64,000 nt of DNA. Source: Pseudopithomyces maydicus. Taxonomy: Eukaryota; Ascomycota; Dothideomycetes; Pleosporales; Didymosphaeriaceae. Positions 11,502 through 21,451 of this stretch are shown here, piece by piece. A program made the translations under genes and the position numbers. Where the stretch lies: contig JANTUC010000010.1 of assembly GCA_026873275.1 (NCBI GenBank), forward strand, positions 806,001-870,000, in the 5' to 3' direction. Position 1 is the stretch's first letter; each line of letters starts with the position of its first letter. The notes under the pieces are model-generated. The model saw only the letters and a program-made list of their open reading frames with translations. It made no database searches and was not told the DNA's origin.

Positions 11502-13285
11502 TTACAACTGGGCTAACAATAGCTGTACTTCCTTACTGACCTCTTCCTCCTTCACTACCTTCTTCACCCCCAAACGCCGACACTGCACCTCCACCTCTCT
11601 ACTTTCCTTCCATGCCTTCCCGAGCACAATTATGACAGGATATCCAATGAGATCCGCATCCCGCAATTTCCAGCCCAAAGGTTTAGCACGATCGTCGAGA
11701 ATCGTATCGGTTTGGGTGGAGTGAAGCGAATCGTACACTGAAACACTGTCTTCCTCACTGACCTGAGGCGTGGTAACGACGATGGCTTCGAAAGGCGCCA
11801 CAGCACGGGGCCAATTCAAACCTTGGCTGTCAGCAAGTTGGGACGCGATGGAACCAATGAGTCTGGACACGCCAATGCCGTGACAACCCATGTGGATGGG
11901 TTGCTTTTCTTTGGATGACGGAACGGCAATGAGGGCAGAGAGTGGATCCGAATAGCGTGTTCCGAGGTGGAAAGTGTGGCCTACTTCAATGGCTTTCTGG
12001 ACGGAGAGGGTGCCGTGCGAGCAGCGGGGGCATCCATCTCCCTGGCGTGTGGGTGTGAAATCGACGTCGTGGGCCTCACGCGGAGTGTCGTGTTCATTTG
12101 GTATATTCATTTCTTTGACGTTATTCTGGAAGGACTGATCGATGATGGTGGAGTCGTTAGGACTGGGTAGATGGTCTGCAAGAAGCGGGGCGAGGGTTGC
12201 GGCCTCAATACCGGTATCTAGGTCGGGTGCGGAGCGCTTGACAGCATGCACATTGACGTAATCTGATATTTGATCCCAAGATGGTTCTTCTGAGGCCTGG
12301 AGGTGCTCTGGTCGGGGGACAACTATTTGGACGATGGATTTTCGGTCAAGCGTAATACCCGTGAAGATAAGGGGATTGCCTTGAATTGACACGGAGGCTT
12401 CAGGCGATCTCTTTTCTACGAGCTCTTCATTGGCAACATAAGAGCATGACGAACATGACCAAACGTTGTCCTCGCCTTTTGGAGAGACGAAGTGATACTC
12501 ATGGGATAGCTTGCCACCCATGTTCCCAGAGTCCGCATCTGCGACGAGGTATGGAATCTTTAGCTCATCGAAAAGGTTGGTATATGCCTCTCGAACCTCA
12601 TCGTACGTCTTCAGCGCGGTTTCATGGGATGCGTCGAAGGTGTACAGATCCTTCATCATGAACTCTTTAGCCCTTAACAGCCCCTGCCTTGGCCTCTTCT
12701 CGTCCCTATATTTCCTTCCTGTCTGGTATAGTCTGAGCGGGAGATCTTTGTATGAGTGTACCATGTTTGCAACTAGTGCAGTTATTTCCTCCTCATGCGT
12801 GGGTGCAAGTAAGAACCCAGATTCTCTCCGGTCGTTGACGCGCAACAGCTCCGAGTTGGAAGAATACCGGCCCGTCCGTTTCCAGAGCTCTTCCGTACTA
12901 ATGTGGGAAAGTGAAACCTTAGAAGCGCCTATTGACGACATGTGTCTGTCTATCAGAGACTCAAGCTTGTTCTGAACGCGTAGACCGAGAGGGAGAAGAT
13001 GGAAAACGCCAGAATGAGCCTACACGTGATGAATTGGTGAGTTGGAAAAACGCAGTCGAGGTGACTGAACCGACATACCTGTCGAAGGAAGCCGCCACGC
13101 AGAAGCAACGTATGAGAATCGTCTGGACAAGCATGAGGGAGCCGGTTTTCAAGTTGTAGGGTATCACTGACCTTGCTCCCCATCTTGAGGCGAGATGCCT
13201 CCCGTGGGGGCCCAGAATTTAGATAGACGGTTCCTCGAATCAATCTTTGACCGTGACTTAGCACCGAACTTTTGTTTTGAGTCAT
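11502..13285 (-). CDS. Mitochondrial prolyl-tRNA synthetase (bacterial type)
   Basis: 574 residues from two exons (13285-13079 and 13019-11502). Class II synthetase of bacterial type: SHTLLLRGGFLRQ-AHSGVFHLLPLGLRV near the N-terminus (motif 1 region), motif 2 in RDEKRPRQGLLRAKEFMMKD (about 174-193), motif 3 in GCHGIGVSRLIGS (about 445), then the anticodon-binding domain to the end. It charges mitochondrial tRNA-Pro with proline. The central insertion is short compared with bacterial ProRS, as in other fungal mitochondrial enzymes. The first 30 residues, rich in Ser and Arg, would serve as a targeting sequence. It shares a 386-bp divergent promoter with uL10m, which suggests coordinated expression of two matrix translation proteins. 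Confidence 0.93.
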
Positions 13286-13671
13286 TTTCTAAAGAAACTC
13301 ACAGCTAAGAAACGAGCATTGTAGCTTGGTCGCGCGACTAGCTTCGCTCGATGTGGACTTCTCCATATATGCGCCCTCATTGGCGCGAGAGAGAATGAAT
13401 GATCAGGTGAAACTGAGGGATGAATAGACGCAGTCTATATCACACGACCCAGCGAAAGAAAAGAAATGAAATGAGGGCCAAATGTTGCAATTGATGAGCG
13501 GAGGTCTGGCTGCACTGGAGACTCAAGTGATGCACGGACCACCGAGATTCTCCGCCGATTGGAAAGAATTCTGGATGGGCTTCTTCCATCTCAATTGCAC
13601 GTACACCACACATCACGTAGGTTGCCGTGCCGACAGTCTCCAATCAGGGCCAGATCTCACACGACCTCAGG
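13286..13671. promoter_or_regulatory. Shared divergent promoter, mitochondrial ProRS / uL10m
   Basis: 386 bases between two divergent mitochondrial translation genes. No defined element is recognised. An in-frame GTG-started extension at 13627 is not taken as the uL10m start. Confidence 0.55.
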
Positions 13672-14700
13672 ATGCCGCCCCGAATACGCCTCCGGCCACG
13701 CGCCCTGTGTCTCCGCACCGCCAACCCGTCGAACCACCCCCTCTGCGCAACGTATGCATCGCTCGCCACAGCGACCACCCCTGCGCCCTCGCTCGACCAG
13801 ATCCGCGCAGTGCCGCCCGTTCTGAGATACCCGCCAACCCAGCCCCCTTCCCACAAGCCACCGGAAGTCCGCAAAACCCAGCTTCACCGAACATACCAAT
13901 CCGTCCTCAAATCCTCCCCCTTGATCCTCATCTTCCAGCACAACAACGTCAAGGCGGTAGAATGGATGAGCATACGACGCGAACTCGCAACTGCCCTGCA
14001 AAAAGTCGACACCGAGAGGGCCAAGAATGGCCAGGACGGCTTGATTGCAGACCAGATCAAGTTCCAGGTCATCACGACGAGCATTTTCGCGAGCGCATTG
14101 CGCGTTGTAGAGTTCTTCAAGCCGGAAGAAAACACCATGGACCACGCCCAAGATCCCACCGACCCACGGACGCCGACAAGCGCCCAGATACCCCAGGCGA
14201 GCAACGACCCGCAGGACCAGGCCTTCAAGCACGGTCTTAGCAGGAGGGCTTGGGAGGTTGCGAGCAACCGGAAGCTCAAGTCGGAGCTGGAGCCCCTTCT
14301 TTCAGGCCCGCTCGCCATTGTCACGTTCCCGCATGTCTCGCCGCAGCACCTCAAGACTGTGCTGTCGATCCTCGCTCCCGTTAAGGGCAGCTTCGATGCC
14401 CCGAAGCGGAAAACCAACCCGGCATACTACGAGCCCGAAGTCCAGTCTGGATTGCAGAAGCTGATGATGCTGGGTGCGCGGGTGGAAGGCAAGGTGTTCG
14501 ATGCAGAGGGTACCAAGTGGGTTGGTGGCATTGAGGGAGGCATCGATGGCCTTCGGGCACAACTTGTGCACATGCTGCAAGGCATTGGCGGCTCGCTCAC
14601 GGGTGCATTGGAAGGCGCTAGCAAGAGCCTGTACTTTACGGTTGAGGGACGTAGGATGGATATGGAGGAGAAGGAGAAGGGCGATAAGCCATCCGAGTAA
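13672..14700 (+). CDS. MRPL11: Mitochondrial large-subunit ribosomal protein uL10m
   Basis: 342 residues, single exon. The ATG at 13672 gives MPPRIRLRPRALCLRTANPS, an arginine-rich, acid-free mitochondrial presequence. The uL10 fold follows: LIL.FQHNNVKAVEWMSIRREL, then LLSGPLAIVTFPHVSPQHLKTVLSILAP and KLMMLGARVEGKVFD, as in yeast Mrpl11-type proteins. It forms the base of the stalk of the mitoribosome. A proline-rich linker lies between presequence and domain. It ends only 174 bases from the convergent HIT gene. Confidence 0.85.
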   Translation: MPPRIRLRPRALCLRTANPSNHPLCATYASLATATTPAPSLDQIRAVPPVLRYPPTQPPSHKPPEVRKTQLHRTYQSVLKSSPLILIFQHNNVKAVEWMSIRRELATALQKVDTERAKNGQDGLIADQIKFQVITTSIFASALRVVEFFKPEENTMDHAQDPTDPRTPTSAQIPQASNDPQDQAFKHGLSRRAWEVASNRKLKSELEPLLSGPLAIVTFPHVSPQHLKTVLSILAPVKGSFDAPKRKTNPAYYEPEVQSGLQKLMMLGARVEGKVFDAEGTKWVGGIEGGIDGLRAQLVHMLQGIGGSLTGALEGASKSLYFTVEGRRMDMEEKEKGDKPSE

Positions 14701-14874
14701 AGGCACTGAGCGGAGGACGAATGCTTTGTATAAACATCTGGCGGTCGGCATTATGTATAGATATTGTACATGTACCATGATAGTACAACTTGCCTGTAGG
14801 CAATTCTTTATTTGTACAGTATATCCTTGGATAATTGGAAGAATCCTGGTTAGCCATGAACCTGATTATGTGGC

Positions 14875-15622
14875 TCATAGCTTGGGCGTTCCCTTCATCT
14901 TCGCTATTTCCTCTCTCAACACCCTTCGCATTTCTCCCGCCAACTGCACGCCCTCTTCATCATCCAGCTCATCTCTTTGACCTCTCCCAAACATCGTCCA
15001 GCTCCTGCTCTTAAGCTCAGGCTTCGACTCTGGCCTAGGAATGATATGAAAGTGGACATGCGGTACCACCTGAGCTGCTCGTGCACCGTTGTTCTGAACA
15101 ATGTTCCAATCAGACACTCCGGTCACTTTCGAGACAACCCGTGAAAGGATGGGAAGCCAGAACCCTGCACAACCGATCAATTGACTTTGGGGGTGAAGAT
15201 AAAGGGGCAAGAGTACAAACCCATCTCCTTTCCATCTTCACCCGTCATATCCCCTACCTTGACTCGATGACTTCTCGTCGCAACTAACAGATGCCCTGGA
15301 AATACCAGTCAGTGCGCGTGCTATAGATCATGGCTATAACAAAAGACGTCCTTCTTCCCCATAGTTACTTCAATCGAACCAAAAAGAGAAAGCACATACC
15401 CCCTACCATTGGCAAAATATCCAAAAAAGCAAGAACCTCGGGACTGCTCAGTACGACAAAGCTCCCTGGCGTCGTCCTCTCGTGCTCAACCTCCCCATCC
15501 GGAACTACGCTCTCCAAATCCTCCTCTTTCTTCCACAATCCCCCTTCCTTCACCGGGTATGCTGCTGCAATGGTACAGAAAGGACACTTCTCTTCTGGGT
15601 AGTGGAGATCGATCTCTCTCAT
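14875..15622 (-). CDS. HIT-family (histidine triad) nucleotide hydrolase/transferase
   Basis: 195 residues from three exons (15622-15400, 15295-15221, 15164-14875); phases close exactly. The N-terminus has CPFCTIAAAYP, the usual HIT start, and the active-site triad is HVHFHIIP near residue 132, preceded by DWNIVQNNGARAAQVVP. HIT proteins hydrolyse AMP- or ADP-linked substrates such as adenosine phosphoramidates or dinucleoside polyphosphates. The exact substrate cannot be told. An upstream in-frame extension exists, but the ATG at 15622 directly before the CPFC region gives the normal family length. Confidence 0.88.
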
Positions 15623-16776
15623 GGTGTATATGTATATGAATGTAGGCAGTTGCGCTTTGTTGTATCTGCTGCTGCTGCTGCTACCGTGCCCGAAATACCA
15701 TGCCGCATCAACCGGTTTGAGAGAGGATATGCCCGTAGCACTACGAACACAGGTAGTTCCTAACAAGTGAGTGTGTGTATATAGGTACGAACGTATGTAT
15801 GCATAGGCATCCAGCACTGCAACAAAGTCCGTGTAAGTTCAGCGATCGATCGCGGTGTGAATGGCGGTGCCCGAACAGGCTAGCACTCCGCACGATGCCG
15901 AGGTCCACGAGCGTGTCGAGACCGCGCGATCATGGACGCGGCGTGGCGCTGGTGCATCGCGTCATCGCGCGTTGAAGACCAAGAACATTGCGCGCGCCGT
16001 GTGTGCGGCATGATCTGAGCGTGACACGTATGCAATCTTGGAAATCTCAAGCACGCGACGTGAGCGCGTAGGATGCATGACGCAGGAACAATGTCAAGTC
16101 ACGAATCGAGGCTTCGCATCGACTACATAGCGTGAATGCACATAGCATAGCCTGAAGGGTAACCAGGGAAACAGACAGCTAGGACAAATCCAACATTACG
16201 CTTTGAAGAATATCCATTCATCTTCTCTCGATCGTTATCTCGTGCAGTGCTCAGTGATGCAAACATCCAGAAAGAGATCGGATCACAAATAGCGGATGGG
16301 GCTCTAATTGCCTACTCATACACAAATTCCATCCTTTCACTCCTTATCCTAAGCAATGGCCCGTCCACCCTCGTGTATCCATGTCCATCCATGCCTATGC
16401 TACGAATGCGTCGGAGCCAGCCTCTCTCTCAGAAATGAAGTTAGGAGATGCAGTTCAGAAAAAGGATCCCGTATGCGCCTTCATGACGGTAAGGAGACAT
16501 TTATGACGCCGTCGAACTCCATTGCAAGGTTAGAAATTGGGATACCAAAGAAGAAAAACAACATTCAAACACTCAAAAAGCCAAGCAACTGTGTGCCTTT
16601 TATAACGCCATGCCGATGGGGTGGCCGAAATGCAAACATGAATAAGAGCAAAGGCAATTGTCTGCCTGCCTCTGTCGAGCTTTCATAGACCGAATACTCC
16701 GGTCATGAGCCCGTGGCTGTAACACGAAGAGCGCGTGGAGTCACCAAGCTGGTCACCCGCACATCTCTGCAGTGAC
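15623..16776. other. Intergenic region upstream of the HIT gene
   Basis: 1.15 kb holding the HIT gene promoter and the cyclin B 3' UTR. A CTG trinucleotide tract occurs at about 15668-15680. No gene recognised. Confidence 0.4.
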
Positions 16777-18341
16777 TCAGGCCTTCTCTTGAAGAACATT
16801 GCCGTACTGTGCGACGTACTTCTTGCACCAACTACGAAGGACGATGGAGGCTATGCGAGTCAGTGTGGGTCAATCAGATAGAATGTATTGTCAAGCTTAC
16901 CCTTCATGAACTTCTTGCTAGCGTACTTCTTGAAGAAAGCCTCATGCTGGACAGGGCCAGAGAGGTAGTCGATCATAAGCTCAAGGACGGGCTGGATCTC
17001 TTCCTCGGTGTAGCCAGCGTAGTGCGTCAGGGTTGCATCCCATGGGCCGCGGTCGAGAACCATCCGGGACAGGTACATGGCAGCAGCAGCCACTTGGCTA
17101 GGAGGGTGCGCGATGAAGCGGTGATCCAAGCAACCGATCTCAAGGAGGTACTTGCCCAGGGTGCGGGTCTGGATATCGTAGTTGTCTGCCTTGGATATCC
17201 GGCGGAGGAAGTTCATCGGATTAGGGTAGCTCAGGTCGTAGTTCAGGGAAGCAAGAACGAAGCGCTCAGCGCTAAGAATCTCTTCTTCTGTGAAACCATC
17301 ATCGGCTACGTGGCGGAAGTTCTGGACATGCGGCGATAGAACCTCCTCGTACTTGGAAGCGATGAACATGGCAGTGACACCAACGAGCTGGAGGCGATCC
17401 AGTTGCACAACCTTGGCAGAGAGGAAGCGATCGATGATGTTCACGGCGAGGAAAAGCGTCTCTGGCAGAAGGCGGAAGCGGGTGTGGACCTCGAGCAGCC
17501 AGTCGACAAGAATTCCACGCATCTTCCACTCCAATTCACTCTGGTTCTCCATGTACTCTGGGTTAGCCATGGTGGCAATCTCAAGCTCCTTCAGGTACTC
17601 AAAGATCTCGCCGACATACTCTGAGACCATGAGTGGATCATCGACATCCTCCTTGTCTAGGTCGGGGACCTCCTCTCCCTCTTGAACCTCTGGCTCCACG
17701 ACAGGGGCTGGCTCATTTTTCACGACGGTCTTGCTGTTTTCTTTCGGGTTGGTTGCGGGCTCAATGTTCTCTTCCTCTTCTGGGTCCTCCTTCACAGTAG
17801 TAGGCGCGGTGGGCTTGTGCTTCTTGGTAGGGACGGCAATGCCAGAACCAGGGGCAGATCGCTTTGAGCCAGAAGAGTTGATGTTCTTCTCCTTGGGTGC
17901 AAGAACAGAGCGCGTTTGCTTGGTCTGGGAGGCCTTGGTGACCTTGGTCGGGTGTGCTGCTTTGGCCACTGCACTCTTGGTCGCGGCAGGCTTCTTGTTC
18001 TCCTTGGTGGCAGCACTCTCGCCCTTAATCACGTTGCTACGGTCGCCCAGAGCTACGCGCTTGGCTTGGGCGGCGGGTGCGAGCGCACTTGAGGACTTCT
18101 TGCTGTTCAGGGTTTGCGTCTTCTTAACATCGACAACAGAGTCCATAGCGGCGGACTTTGCACGCGTCAAGCGCGTCGTAGCCACATTCTCATCATTCTC
18201 ATTGGTGACGGCACGCTGCCGAAGGTTACGAACCTACACGGGGTGATTAGCAAAGCTGTTGGGGATGCAGAAGGCCCCCGTCGTTGTGCTGTGCGATGAC
18301 ATAGACGGGAATGGCGGGACAGTACATACCGCTGGAGGCAT
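16777..18341 (-). CDS. nimE: Mitotic B-type cyclin (NimE/Cdc13-like)
   Basis: 472 residues from three exons: a 12-nt first exon encoding MPPA (18341-18330), 18233-16901, and 16850-16777. The disordered N-terminus has a destruction box RVALGDRSN (residues 63-71) and two KEN motifs (TKENKK, PKENSK), the APC/C degradation signals of mitotic cyclins. The cyclin box starts with MRGILVDWLLEVHTRFRLLPETL and is followed by a second cyclin fold (SLNYDLSYPNPMNFLRRISKAD). The last exon supplies the family C-terminus (SIVLRSWCKKYVAQYGNVL). It would activate Cdk1 for mitotic entry. Without the last intron the protein would end in a non-homologous tail, so I trust that splice. Confidence 0.95.
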
Positions 18342-19251
18342 GGCAAGCAATATTAGGTATATAAAACAAGGCTAGAGTCGAGACCGGAATGTTCGGTCGT
18401 ATATACCAGTGCGCGAAGTGTATACAGGTCTTGTTATGATGCACTGTGTGCGGGTTAGCGAGAGCAGGCAACAGACGCGATGTTGACGGAAAAGAAGCAG
18501 AGGCCAGCAATGCGCAATGCCAAAGTCGAGGGGCTCGCGGGTGTGGGTAGTCCGGTCTGGTCCACAGGCTCTGATGTCGTGTTCGCGGATGTTGACGTAC
18601 CAGACACGCTTTATAGGATGCAACAGCGATGGTGGAATGACGTGGAGGTTGTGGGAGAAGGCTGGCGTGGGTTCGCGTGCTGGCAAGGTGGAAAGGACAA
18701 GCAGAAGCCCAGCTCCAATGGCGCGGTGGTGTCGAGCAAGAAGGGGGAGTGCGGCACCAAAGGTGTGTTGATGGAAGTAGACGTCGAACTGTGCGTTTGT
18801 TTTGGTGTGCAGGCGGCTTGGCGAAGCGCCAACAACGCGCGAAGAACCCGACGTGAACGAGGCTGGGGTGTGGAGCCAATGAAGAACGCGTATTGTCGAC
18901 TTACCACACACTTGCCACACAGTAACAACCACGCGCAGGAGCAGGCAGACAAGCAGGCCAGATACGTGCAGTGTGAGAGGGGAGTGCGCCGCAGTCAGTC
19001 TGAGCTTTCAGAGGGTTTTGGTGTCGCTCGCATCGAGGGCCGCGCGCAGGTAAAGGCAGGCACGCCCTCGGTCGTTGTTGCCCGGCCGTCGCGCCGTGCA
19101 ACTTGTGAGCTTGCAGGGGTGTCGCTCGGGCTAGCCGTTCCGGGACGTGCCTGAGATTTTCTGGAGTGCTGCCAGCGACCACAGGCCACCGCAACGAGAG
19201 CCCATTGCGCCGTCTGCCCTGTCTCGAGGCCATCGAGGCCATCATTGCATC
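18342..19251. promoter_or_regulatory. Divergent promoter region, cyclin B / uL2m
   Basis: 910 bases between divergent starts. A 224-codon ORF (18480-19154, +) runs through it but has no family features and is probably chance. No element recognised. Confidence 0.45.
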
Positions 19252-20476
19252 ATGCTGCAGCCCCGGATATGCGCCTTCCAGGCCGCCCGTGTCGCCAGAG
19301 CCCTGCTCCCGCCCGTCCGCAGCTATGCCACCGCCGTTGACCACGCACCCGAGCCCGCATTCGAGCCCGCCGTCCACGCCGACGCCGGCCTCCTCCAGTC
19401 CAAAGAGCCGCGACGGGACCAGTTCATCCCCCTGCGCACCTACAAGCCGCGCACGCCCGGTCTGCGCCATCTCAAGCGACCCGTCAACGACCATCTGTGG
19501 AAGGGGCGCCCGCACCTGAAGCTCACCATCGCGAGGAAGGGGCAGCATCTGGGCGGAAGGAACAACAGCGGCCAGGTCACCGTGAGGCACAGGGGCGGCG
19601 GCCACAAGAGACGCATCCGCATTGTCGACTACAAGCGCTACCTCCCAGGCAAGCACATCGTGGACCGCATCGAGTACGACCCCAACCGCAGCGCCCATCT
19701 CGCCCTCGTCACCCGCGTGGAGACTGGCGAGAAGACGTACATCGTTGCCGCAGATGGCATGCGGGAAGGCGATGAGGTGGAGAGTTACAGAGCCGGCATT
19801 CCCAAAGACTTGATAGCAAGCATGGGCGGCGTTATCGATCCTGGTATGCTGGCGGCGAAGACGGCAGCTCGAGGCAATTGCCTGCCCATCCACATGGTGC
19901 CCTTGGGCTCCCAGGTTTTCAACCTTGGGTCCAAAGCCCAGGGCGGCGGTGTCTTCTGTCGCAGCGCGGGAACATACGCCATCGTGGTCACAAAAGAAGA
20001 GGTGGAGAAGGCAAAGGGTGTGGAGATCAAGAGCGTCACTGTACGGATGCAGAGTGGTGAGCTGCGGAAGATCGATCCCAACGCCTGCTGCACCATTGGG
20101 GTGGCGAGCAACCCCCAGAACCACTTCAAATCCCTGGGTAAGGCTGGACGAGCCCGATGGCTGGGAAAGAGACCAGAGGTTCGTGGTGTTGCCATGAACG
20201 CAGGTAAGTGGTGGAACATGTTCTGCGAGCTCGAGCATCACTGACGTCTCCCAGCTGATCATCCTCACGGTGGTGGTCGTGGTAAGTCCAAGGGTAATGT
20301 ACACCCTGTCAGCCCATGGGGCACACCAGTGAGTCTCCATTTGATTGTGAGGCTAAGCACCTTCGCTGACCCGCTGGCAGGCCAAAGGCGGTTACAAGAC
20401 CAGACATAAGCGCAACAAGCACACATTCCTCGTGCAAGACCGGCCACGCAACCAAGGCAAGCGCAGGCCGAGATAA
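19252..20476 (+). CDS. RML2: Mitochondrial large-subunit ribosomal protein uL2m
   Basis: 373 residues from three exons (19252-20203, 20255-20328, 20381-20476). The ATG gives MLQPRICAFQAARVARALLP, an amphipathic mitochondrial presequence. The uL2 core includes GRNNSGQVTVRHRGGGHKRR, the SYRAGIPKDL region, GNCLPIHMVPLGSQVFNL and RGVAMNA-ADHPHGGG, the conserved histidine loop near the peptidyl-transferase centre, which is split by intron 1. The tail KTRHKRNKHTFLVQDRPR completes it. It is a core rRNA-binding protein of the mitoribosome. Confidence 0.95.
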
Positions 20477-21451
20477 AGAAGAGAAGCCCATGTATCATAT
20501 CACTTGTTGTCAACATGTACCATACCATACAAATCTATACGGCTGCAAGCCATCCTTGGAGCATATTCAATCGACGCTGTCGTCTCCGTTCTCTTGTCTC
20601 ATCACTTGCTGTCCCACCTATACGTATACGTGAAAAATGCCAAGCCGCGGCTCGGGAATAATGGCGGCCCTGAAAGTTGTTTGGTGCCCTGCGGAGATGA
20701 TAGACCAGGTATCTATGCAAAGGTATGTGACCAGCTGAAGCAGCTCCGCCTGTCACGGCTTGGCACGGGCTGGCGAGGCGGATATGGATGGATGAACAAG
20801 CGGATACCAGCACGGACCTCACCCCGCCATCTGATGGTTAGGGCACCTGGGCATGGTGAGCCTCAGAGTCCCAGGCCCAGATTTCGAAAACGGGTGGGCA
20901 GTCAGAGGGTGCAGGTCTGTCGGCCATGTATCCATGTCAGCAGAGCATCCCAGCTCGCATAGAGCGGAGAGCATTCGGCGCATGCCACTACATGTCCGGC
21001 GCCTCCGAGATTATTTGTCCTAGGCGACCAAGGATGCGCATACCGCGATGCTTATAGTAGTGCATGCAGGGCGTTCTCTCAGCTCTTGACATGTCTTCGA
21101 TCCAAGACGTCAGCGAGCCCCAGGGACTTTCCGTGCTAACCTAGATATTCCTATCGCGGTGCTACGCCCCTTTATGCCAGCTCACCGCGTCATTCGCGGT
21201 TCAAGTAATGCCTGAGCGTCCGCCTGCACCTTCGCTCCACCGGGCACCATTACATCCCGACGCCCGACTGAATTACTATTCTGCTGCTTTGCTCACCAGC
21301 GACCAGCCTTGCGAAGCTCCCTCGAGCTTCGAAGCGCAAACACCCACGAAGCGTCGCCAACCGTGAATCCTTCGTCCGCGGCCCCCGTCGCTTACGCGGA
21401 CGCATCCTGAGGCATTTGAGACTGCAACCGAGCACCGCCAAACCTTCGACG
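20477..21451. other. Intergenic region upstream of the Zn2Cys6 regulator
   Basis: 975 bases holding the uL2m 3' UTR and the regulator's promoter and leader. Nothing specific recognised. Confidence 0.4.

Noticed and set aside
13627..13671. N-terminal extension of uL10m
   Set aside because: It starts at GTG; the ATG at 13672 begins a proper mitochondrial presequence.
18480..19154. 224-codon ORF between cyclin B and uL2m
   Set aside because: No family features, no splice partners; it fills the shared promoter and overlaps other ORFs on both strands.
18901..20340. 479-codon ORF on the minus strand over uL2m
   Set aside because: It lies antisense to a well-supported uL2m gene, has no domain, and comes from the high GC third-position bias of the real gene.
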